Shown piece by piece: positions 43,848-48,842 of a stretch of DNA of 48,842 nt. Numbering within the stretch: the stretch's first letter is position 1; each line of letters opens with the position of its first letter. This stretch comes from Xenococcus sp. PCC 7305 (GTDB lineage: Bacteria; Cyanobacteriota; Cyanobacteriia; Cyanobacteriales; Xenococcaceae). The position numbers and the translations under genes are program-made. Location of the stretch: NCBI RefSeq assembly GCF_000332055.1, contig NZ_ALVZ01000195.1, positions 1-48,842 on the forward strand. The letters are read 5' to 3'. The notes under the pieces were generated by a model. The model had not been told where the DNA came from and did not search any database. It saw only the letters and a list, made by a program, of their open reading frames with translations.

Positions 43848-44186
43848 ATTTAAACCTTCTACTAGTTAATAGAGACATCAGCCTGGCGATCGCGATTGGG
43901 ATTTGGTTTGATGAAAATGATAACTTCACATGCAAAGGCATATCAAGCTGTAAATTCCCAAAATGTAAAAACAGCATGAAAGTTATCCGAAAATTATATA
44001 TATTTTCTCCTCATAGTATATATAGTTACAAAATGCAGCTAGAAATTATTTTATAAACTTCAAAACACGGATCAAAGCTGAGATGATTTCACTCTTAACT
44101 ATAGAAGCCGTTATCAAGACTAAAACTTAAGGCAAATAGCTTTAGATTAGAACTCATCAATCAAGAGAGGAGAACCGATTAATTAA
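43848..44186. other. 339-bp divergent promoter region of the globin-cytochrome locus
   Basis: It separates the VOC operon (minus) from the globin gene (plus). It contains an NtcA-like GTA-N8-TAC site (44016-44029), a TATATATA-rich imperfect palindrome around 43996-44024, -10-like TATTTT (44047) or TAAACT (44054), and GAGAGGAG (44164-44171) ahead of the globin ATG. No gene is seen. Confidence 0.6.
44016..44029 (+). promoter_or_regulatory. NtcA-like binding site
   Basis: GTATATATAGTTAC matches GTA-N8-TAC exactly. A TAN3T -10 candidate (TAAACT, 44054-44059) lies 24 bp downstream, close to the usual 22-bp spacing of NtcA-activated promoters; TATTTT at 44047 is too near (17 bp). In AT-rich DNA such a match could arise by chance, so this is only a candidate. 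Confidence 0.4.
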
Positions 44187-45218
44187 ATGTCTTTACAGGT
44201 AGAACTGCTAGAAGAAAGTTTTGAAGCAATTAAGCCGCAAGCTAATGAGTTTGTGAACAGTTTTTATGAAAATTTGTTTACAGCTAATCCCGAAGCTAAA
44301 CCTTTGTTTGACACCACAGACATGACAGAGCAAAAGAAGAAATTGCTAGCGTCTTTGGTCTTGGTAGTAGAAAATCTCCGCAAGCCTGATGCTTTGGAGG
44401 GTGCACTAAAAGGCTTAGGCGCTCGCCATGTTAAGTATGGAGCTTTGCCAGAGCATTACCCCTTGGTAGGAGGTGCTTTGTTGACCACTTTCGGGCAATA
44501 TCTAGGTGAGAAATGGACTCCGGAAGTCAAACAAGCTTGGATAGATGCCTATGGCGCAATTAGCGAAATCATGCTCGATGGGGCTGACTACTCCAAAGAA
44601 GAAGTTGCCCTACCAACTCCAGAAGCTACAGAGGAAGCGGCAGAAGGCGGACTACAAGTAGAGTTGTTAGAGGAAAGTTTTGAGGCGATCAAACCTCAGG
44701 CTAATGAGTTTGTTAATAGTTTTTACGAAAATTTATTTACAGCTAATCCCGAAGCGAAGCCGTTGTTTAAGACCACAGATATGGCAGAGCAAAAGAAAAA
44801 ATTGTTGGCGTCTTTGGTCTTGGTAGTAGAAAACCTCCGCAAGCCTGATGCTTTAGAAGGTGCCTTGAGAGGGCTAGGTGCTCGTCACGTTAAATATGGA
44901 GCCCTACCAGAACATTATCCCCTGGTGGGGGGGGCATTGTTGACGACGTTTGAACAGTATTTAGGTGCTCAATGGACGCCCAATGTTAAGCAGGCTTGGG
45001 TGGATGCCTATGGGGCAATTAGCGAAATCATGCTTGACGGAGCTGACTATACAGAACAAGAAATCGCTTTAGATCCTGATCCGACACTCGAAACTAGCGA
45101 AACTAGCTCAGTTGCCGCTGCATCTTCAACAGAAGAAGGTAATAGCAAAGCTGGCCTATTAACCATTATAGGCGGCGGCATTTTAGGTTTGATTGCAATT
45201 CTTCTAGTGCTTCTGTAA
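44187..45218 (+). CDS. Tandem-duplicated globin with C-terminal membrane anchor
   Basis: 343 residues: globin 1 (3-142), a short linker, globin 2 (156-295), an acidic Ser/Thr-rich stretch and one C-terminal helix (LLTIIGGGILGLIAILLVLL). The two globins differ at only about 12 of 140 positions. Both resemble the heme domain of flavohaemoglobins: B10 Tyr (27, 180), CD1 Phe (41, 194), a probable E7 Gln (49, 202) and the proximal His in GARHVKYG (81, 234). Tyr-B10/Gln-E7 favours tight O2 binding and NO dioxygenation, but no FAD/NAD domain is present. It is tail-anchored, the first gene of the heme-protein run. A possible NtcA site lies upstream. Confidence 0.92.
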   Translation: MSLQVELLEESFEAIKPQANEFVNSFYENLFTANPEAKPLFDTTDMTEQKKKLLASLVLVVENLRKPDALEGALKGLGARHVKYGALPEHYPLVGGALLTTFGQYLGEKWTPEVKQAWIDAYGAISEIMLDGADYSKEEVALPTPEATEEAAEGGLQVELLEESFEAIKPQANEFVNSFYENLFTANPEAKPLFKTTDMAEQKKKLLASLVLVVENLRKPDALEGALRGLGARHVKYGALPEHYPLVGGALLTTFEQYLGAQWTPNVKQAWVDAYGAISEIMLDGADYTEQEIALDPDPTLETSETSSVAAASSTEEGNSKAGLLTIIGGGILGLIAILLVLL

Positions 45219-45227
45219 TAGGAGAAT

Positions 45228-45875
45228 ATGGCAGGAAATCTAGGTAAAAACTTTCAATTGGGTAAGTTACTACAATCAAAGTTTGTCATTATTGGAGTGA
45301 TGCTTCTGTTGTTAACTTGGTTTGCTGCTGCTTTTGCTTTAGATCAGCGTAGTATTTTTCTTCCTGGTGAAACTTCAAATGGCCACGTCTTGTTTGAGGC
45401 GAGTTGTAGTTCTTGTCATGAAGGATTTAAACCTGTAACTAATGAAACTTGCAATCGTTGTCATCAAGCAGAAATGGCGACAGATGTTCATGGAGCCAAG
45501 AAGTTTCGTGATCCTCGTTGGGCTGAATATTTGGAAAATCTTGATGTTTTGACTTGCACTGCCTGTCATGCAGAACATGTCCATATGTTTGATCGGGGAG
45601 TTCATCTTCAGCCAGATTTATGTATGGCTTGTCATGAAGGGGTAATCAATGGGCAACTAATTAGTCATGAAGGCTTCACTCCTGATGGCTGTTGGACCGG
45701 AGGTTGTCACAATTTTCATGATCATCGAGGGATTTCGACGGGTTTTCTGCGAAAAAATCTTGATCAACCTTGGATGTTACCGGAACCTGCTGAACCGGCA
45801 AGAATAGTTGAGATTAAGACAACTACTCCTCCCCCGGCTGATTTAATTCAGGAATTTTTGCAGGGGGAAGTATGA
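45228..45875 (+). CDS. Membrane-anchored multiheme cytochrome c (five heme sites)
   Basis: 215 residues. An uncleaved N-terminal helix (FVIIGVMLLLLTWFAAAFAL, about 19-38) would anchor it with the hemes on the periplasmic or lumenal side. Four CXXCH sites start at Cys60, 75, 110 and 132, and a fifth is CWTGGCH (155-161), a CX4CH variant. Extra His residues (88, 117, 119, 126, 147, 164, 166) could be sixth ligands. The C-terminus is Pro-rich. Start ATG 45228 lies 9 bp after the globin stop, with GGAG overlapping, and its TGA overlaps the next ATG by four bases. It should relay electrons between a membrane quinol or b-heme and the next cytochrome, by inference. Confidence 0.9.
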   Translation: MAGNLGKNFQLGKLLQSKFVIIGVMLLLLTWFAAAFALDQRSIFLPGETSNGHVLFEASCSSCHEGFKPVTNETCNRCHQAEMATDVHGAKKFRDPRWAEYLENLDVLTCTACHAEHVHMFDRGVHLQPDLCMACHEGVINGQLISHEGFTPDGCWTGGCHNFHDHRGISTGFLRKNLDQPWMLPEPAEPARIVEIKTTTPPPADLIQEFLQGEV

Positions 45876-46654
45876 GAAATATTGGCTTTAAATTACTGGT
45901 TCTGTTCTTGTTTATTGTCAGTTTTTGCTTAGTTCCACCGGCGGCCTCGGCAAATTTCACTCAAACCCAGTTAGATGAAATTACTCAACTTTGGCAAACT
46001 AGCGCCCATGCCCTAACAGAGGTCAATTGTTCGAGTTGTCATCAAAATGCAGAAACCAAACAGCTAATAGTGAGACCAACCCAAGAAAGTTGTCGCAGTT
46101 GTCATGAATATACAGTGGAGACATTTTTATTGGGGAAACATGGCATTCGGACTCTAGAGGGTTTATCTCCTCTAACTCCCGCCATGGCACATTTGCCCAT
46201 GAAAGAATCGGCTCAAGACTTACAAATGAGTTGTAATACTTGCCATGATGTTCATTCAGTGAATACATCCCAAGCTGCGGTAGATTCTTGCTTGGTCTGC
46301 CATAATGACCCCCATTCCCTCAACTATAAAAGTTCTCCCCATGCCCAGATTGTTGAGCTAACTAGTCTTCCCCGTCCGAATCAAGATGCCGTAACCTGTG
46401 CAACTTGTCATTTACCCAGGGAAAAAGTAGGTAGTGCCATTCTAGTCAATCACAATAATACCTATGTTCTCAAACCACGCGATCGCATGGTGAAGGATGT
46501 TTGTATGAATTGTCATGGAGTGGAACATTCCTATAACAGTATTTTCGACGACCAATTAGTCGAATCCAATTTTGCCGGACCTCCTACTCAAAAAATGCAA
46601 ACCTTCCAATTAGTGAGGGATTTAGAGAAGAAACGGTCAAGCAAAGCCAAATAA
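45872..46654 (+). CDS. Exported six-heme cytochrome c
   Basis: 260 residues with a cleavable signal (LLVLFLFIVSFCLVPPAASA, cut near residue 27). Six CXXCH motifs start at Cys53, 74, 121, 140, 176 and 211. The middle (CNTCHDVHSV, CLVCHNDPHS, KSSPHAQI, CATCHLPRE, NHNNTYV, CMNCHGVEHS) has a pattern of motif order and conserved His that recalls cytochromes of the hydroxylamine-oxidoreductase/NrfA superfamily, though no CXXCK site or Tyr cross-link is visible. That relation is from memory. It overlaps the pentaheme gene by ATGA, so translation is coupled. Expected soluble and periplasmic or lumenal. Confidence 0.9.
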   Translation: MRNIGFKLLVLFLFIVSFCLVPPAASANFTQTQLDEITQLWQTSAHALTEVNCSSCHQNAETKQLIVRPTQESCRSCHEYTVETFLLGKHGIRTLEGLSPLTPAMAHLPMKESAQDLQMSCNTCHDVHSVNTSQAAVDSCLVCHNDPHSLNYKSSPHAQIVELTSLPRPNQDAVTCATCHLPREKVGSAILVNHNNTYVLKPRDRMVKDVCMNCHGVEHSYNSIFDDQLVESNFAGPPTQKMQTFQLVRDLEKKRSSKAK

Positions 46655-46672
46655 CACTAGCTGTCACTAGTG
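46655..46672 (+). terminator. Weak hairpin after hexaheme gene
   Basis: CACTAG and CTAGTG form a 6-bp stem around CTGTCA directly after the stop codon. No T-run follows, so it is more likely an mRNA 3'-end or attenuation structure than a terminator. Confidence 0.3.
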
Positions 46673-46727
46673 ATTATTCATTTATTTAACTTTACTCAAC
46701 CTAATAGCACTAAGAATCATCCTAACA

Positions 46728-47378
46728 ATGAATCATCTAATTCGAAAAATTAAAACTCAAACTATAGGGTTAATCGCGATCGCAGTTATGGTAACCTTTA
46801 CCGCGATCGCCTGTGGTGGCGGCAGCTCAACCCAAACCACTGCCGCAGTGGGCATTCCTCCCGAAAAAGTTGTTGATTATATCCATACTGTGCTACTCGC
46901 AGATCGCACAGCTTACACCAAACATGTGGTGAATCGTCTCAAGACATTAGAAGGAAAAGAAAAGCCCAATGGAGTAATCGACGCCGAAGCCACTGAAGGT
47001 TGGCAAGAAACTGGTGGAGTACCTCTACCCGCTCAAATGTTCCGTTTGGGCTCAGAAGTTGCTTTAGAAAATACTACAGAATTCACTTATAACCTCATTT
47101 CTACTTGGTACATCAACGATAGCCATAACCCAAAATCTGAGTTTGAAAAAGTTGCGATGGAAGAAGTGAACAAAACGGCAGAACCTTACACGGGTTATCA
47201 AGAAATTGGCGGGCAAACTTACTTTTCTGCTCTGTATCCCGACAAAGCAGTAGCCGAAGCTTGTGTTACTTGTCACAACACTCACCCAGTTCATTTGGAA
47301 CGTTATCCTGACAAACAATTTGAACTGGGAGAAGTCATGGGCGGCATTATCATTAACCTACCTGTGGATAAAACTTAA
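46728..47378 (+). CDS. DUF3365 (Tll0287-like) heme c lipoprotein
   Basis: 216 residues. The lipoprotein signal ends at FTAIAC with Cys29. The domain has PPEKVVDYIHTVLLADRTAY, NGVIDAEATEGWQE, VPLPAQMFRLGSEVALE, ISTWYINDSHNPKSEFEKVA and one CVTCHNTHP heme site at Cys179. This is the pattern of DUF3365, for which Tll0287 shows a PAS-like fold with a c-type heme thought to sense redox or gas. It follows the hexaheme gene by 73 bp in the same direction and is likely in the same transcript. It is probably the input or accessory electron carrier of this locus. Confidence 0.85.
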   Translation: MNHLIRKIKTQTIGLIAIAVMVTFTAIACGGGSSTQTTAAVGIPPEKVVDYIHTVLLADRTAYTKHVVNRLKTLEGKEKPNGVIDAEATEGWQETGGVPLPAQMFRLGSEVALENTTEFTYNLISTWYINDSHNPKSEFEKVAMEEVNKTAEPYTGYQEIGGQTYFSALYPDKAVAEACVTCHNTHPVHLERYPDKQFELGEVMGGIIINLPVDKT

Positions 47379-47383
47379 TAACG

Positions 47384-47415
47384 AAGGCAGAAGGCAGAAG
47401 GCAGAGGGCAGAGGG
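47384..47415. repeat. Heptameric tandem repeat GGCAGAA/GGCAGAG
   Basis: Four units follow the DUF3365 gene within a 124-bp spacer. The array belongs to the GGCAGAG family seen at 22744, 40450 and 48795. Confidence 0.8.
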
Positions 47416-47502
47416 ATATTTTCATTATCAACTAATGCTATTCCTTCTGTTCTCTTTCTTAGTGCATGTTTTTTAAGGGCAAAGCAAGTAACAAGATAAT
47501 CC

Positions 47503-48117
47503 ATGAAACCGAAATTTTCTACGCTGATAATCCTCATATTTTTAGCAGCTGCTATTCTGGCACCTTTTGCTCTTAGTCAGATTTATATTCCCATTCTGAG
47601 AGAACAGTCTTTCGATCTTTTACTATTTTTGCAAGGTGAACTTTATAAGCAAACTACTGGATATATTGCCCTAGCTTTTGTACTATTTGAAATGATTTTG
47701 GCTGCTAGAAAAAGAGGAAGAGGCTGGATTGTGCAAATAAAAGTTCCTGGTTCGATCCTAATGTGGCGAAGACTGCATATTTTTCTAGGAGTAGGTTTAT
47801 TAAGTATCGTTTTGATCCATACTATTGGCGTCAATGGCCTAAACTTTAACGCAATTTTTTTGTGGATATTTTTTGGCGTCAGTCTTTCAGCATTAGTGGG
47901 TGTAGTGGCCGAAACTGGCATTGTTGAGTCGCCAAGAAAAAGATTTTTAATTTGGTTATCTAGTAAAAAACCTAATGGAGAAAAAACCTCTGGTATCTCG
48001 AAAAGTCTTATGATTCGCAAGTTAAGAAGTTTTTGGCTAGGAACTCACATCATATTAGTCAGTATCTTTTTTGTCATGCTAGGAGGCCATATCTTTTTGG
48101 TTTATTATTACCAGTAA
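47503..48117 (+). CDS. Four-helix membrane protein, probable diheme b-type cytochrome
   Basis: 204 residues with four to five membrane helices: residues about 7-29, 50-67, 91-108, 117-138 and 180-202. Two helices carry His pairs with 13 residues between them: His92/His106 (HIFLGVGLLSIVLIH) and His182/His196 (HIILVSIFFVMLGGH). This H-X13-H pair in each of two helices is the b-heme ligand pattern of NOX/ferric-reductase-like and cytochrome b proteins; the protein is otherwise unrecognised. It would cross-membrane feed electrons to the cytochromes c of this locus, by inference. It starts at ATG 47503, 124 bp after the DUF3365 gene. Confidence 0.72.
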   Translation: MKPKFSTLIILIFLAAAILAPFALSQIYIPILREQSFDLLLFLQGELYKQTTGYIALAFVLFEMILAARKRGRGWIVQIKVPGSILMWRRLHIFLGVGLLSIVLIHTIGVNGLNFNAIFLWIFFGVSLSALVGVVAETGIVESPRKRFLIWLSSKKPNGEKTSGISKSLMIRKLRSFWLGTHIILVSIFFVMLGGHIFLVYYYQ

Positions 48118-48142
48118 TAGAGAAGATCAGAAAAATGGCAAT

Positions 48143-48733
48143 ATGAAAGACGATGTTATCCTGCAACGAGCAGCTAATTATTTTATAGAACAAAAGGATT
48201 TACCATCATCTTCAGAAGTTGTAAATTCCTTGTTGGAGGCAGAGAAAATTGCCAAAAAAGAGAAAATTAGTTACGACTGGGAAAATTTGCTCGGCACTTG
48301 GCGGCTATGTTTTGTCACGGGGACGAAAAAGACCAGAAAAAAAGCAGGAATTGTTCTCGGAGCAGGACGATATTTGCCCCGTTTAGTTAAAATTTCCCTT
48401 AATTATTCACCTGGGGAAGAAGAATTGGCAACAAATCAAGGCAATGTCGAAAATAGCGTGGAGATTGGCGGTTTGCAATTATCTTTGACTGGGCCAGTTA
48501 GGTTTTTAGCACCTAAAAACATCCTGGCGTTTGACTTTACCAGAATGAAAGTAAAATTGCTTGGCTTGACTTTCTATGATGGTTATATTCGCAACGGAAA
48601 AGCCAAAGAAACAAGTTTTTATACCGACAAGATTTCTCAGCAAGCATTTTTTGCCTATTTTTATATTACCAATTCCGCGATCGCCGCAAGAGGTAGAGGT
48701 GGGGGCTTAGCTCTTTGGAGTAAGAAAGAATAA
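48143..48733 (+). CDS. PAP/fibrillin-like protein
   Basis: 196 residues. The core resembles the plastid lipid-associated protein (PAP/fibrillin) family: NLLGTWRLCFVTGTKKTRKK (about 48-67), AGRYLPRLVKISLNYSPG, then GLQLSLTGPVRFLAPKNILA and FTRMKVKLLGLTFYDGYIRN, ending FAYFYITNSAIAARGRGGGL and ALWSKK. Such proteins form a lipid-binding beta-barrel and are linked to thylakoid stress. No signal is visible. It starts 25 bp after the b-heme protein, so it probably belongs to the same transcript; its link with the heme proteins is unexplained. Confidence 0.8.
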   Translation: MKDDVILQRAANYFIEQKDLPSSSEVVNSLLEAEKIAKKEKISYDWENLLGTWRLCFVTGTKKTRKKAGIVLGAGRYLPRLVKISLNYSPGEEELATNQGNVENSVEIGGLQLSLTGPVRFLAPKNILAFDFTRMKVKLLGLTFYDGYIRNGKAKETSFYTDKISQQAFFAYFYITNSAIAARGRGGGLALWSKKE

Positions 48734-48794
48734 TCATACTAAATCCGATTCTGAAAACACATGTTTAGATGAGAAAATCTAAATGGACTCAAAA

Positions 48795-48825
48795 CCTTCT
48801 GCCCTCTGCCCTCTGCCCTCTGCCA
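48795..48825. repeat. Heptameric tandem repeat CCCTCTG (complement of GGCAGAG family)
   Basis: Four units after the PAP/fibrillin-like gene, on the opposite strand relative to the 22744, 40450 and 47384 arrays. Nothing else is visible to the window end. Confidence 0.8.
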
Positions 48826-48842
48826 TCCCTCAACTCGTAAGT

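Overview
The window looks like chromosomal DNA of a cyanobacterium. The evidence is the frequent HIP1 octamer GCGATCGC, heptameric short tandem repeats between genes, and cyanobacteria-typical genes: LdpA (clock input), a SigF-type sigma factor, a Ycf45-like ATPase, a PAP/fibrillin-like protein, SmtA/SmtB, HemF and a Tll0287-like heme protein. Codon use is AT-leaning and intergenic regions are AT-rich. I cannot fix the genus; gene content suggests a larger-genome lineage of Pleurocapsales or Chroococcales type, but that is only an impression.

Layout. 1-1.7 kb: tail of an IS982-type element next to an NB-ARC gene that seems to have lost its C-terminal part. 1.9-7 kb: a small unknown protein, a ferrochelatase-like protein convergent with hemF, a glutamine-synthetase-family ligase, and a short RTX protein. 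7.2-8 kb: metallothionein and SmtB, convergent, each preceded by the same ATGAA-N6-TTCAT operator. 8.2-15.1 kb: an XRE regulator, then five co-directional minus-strand genes (cholesterol-oxidase-like GMC flavoenzyme, DUF6765-like protein, alpha/beta hydrolase, acetoacetate-decarboxylase-like protein, patatin) ending at an intrinsic terminator; this looks like an uncharacterised lipid or sterol/terpenoid catabolic operon. 15.1-22.3 kb: housekeeping and regulatory genes (aat, 2-Cys peroxiredoxin, sigF, glutaminyl cyclotransferase, mtnA, beta-CASP-type hydrolase) separated by repeats and a candidate MITE.

22.3-33.8 kb: an exported TPR-CHAT protein and two large paralogous FG-GAP/ASPIC-UnbV/RTX proteins with matching promoter-like elements. 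Between the paralogues lies a decayed region holding a HicBA toxin-antitoxin pair, an orphan zinc ribbon and two remnants of one gene tail. 33.9-41.8 kb: small membrane and coiled-coil proteins, an orphan HicB-like protein, radC, an Ala-Pro-rich protein, ldpA, ycf45-like and DUF1838 genes.

41.8-48.8 kb: two VOC proteins divergent from the most striking locus. This is a plus-strand run encoding a tandem-duplicated globin with a C-terminal membrane anchor, a membrane-anchored five-heme cytochrome (one site CX4CH), an exported six-heme cytochrome, a DUF3365/Tll0287-like mono-heme lipoprotein, a small membrane protein with two H-X13-H helices (a b-heme pattern), and a PAP/fibrillin-like protein. 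A GTA-N8-TAC (NtcA-like) site lies upstream of the first gene. I infer a membrane-bound electron-transfer system, possibly handling NO or other nitrogen oxides; this is the best candidate for an undescribed system in the window.
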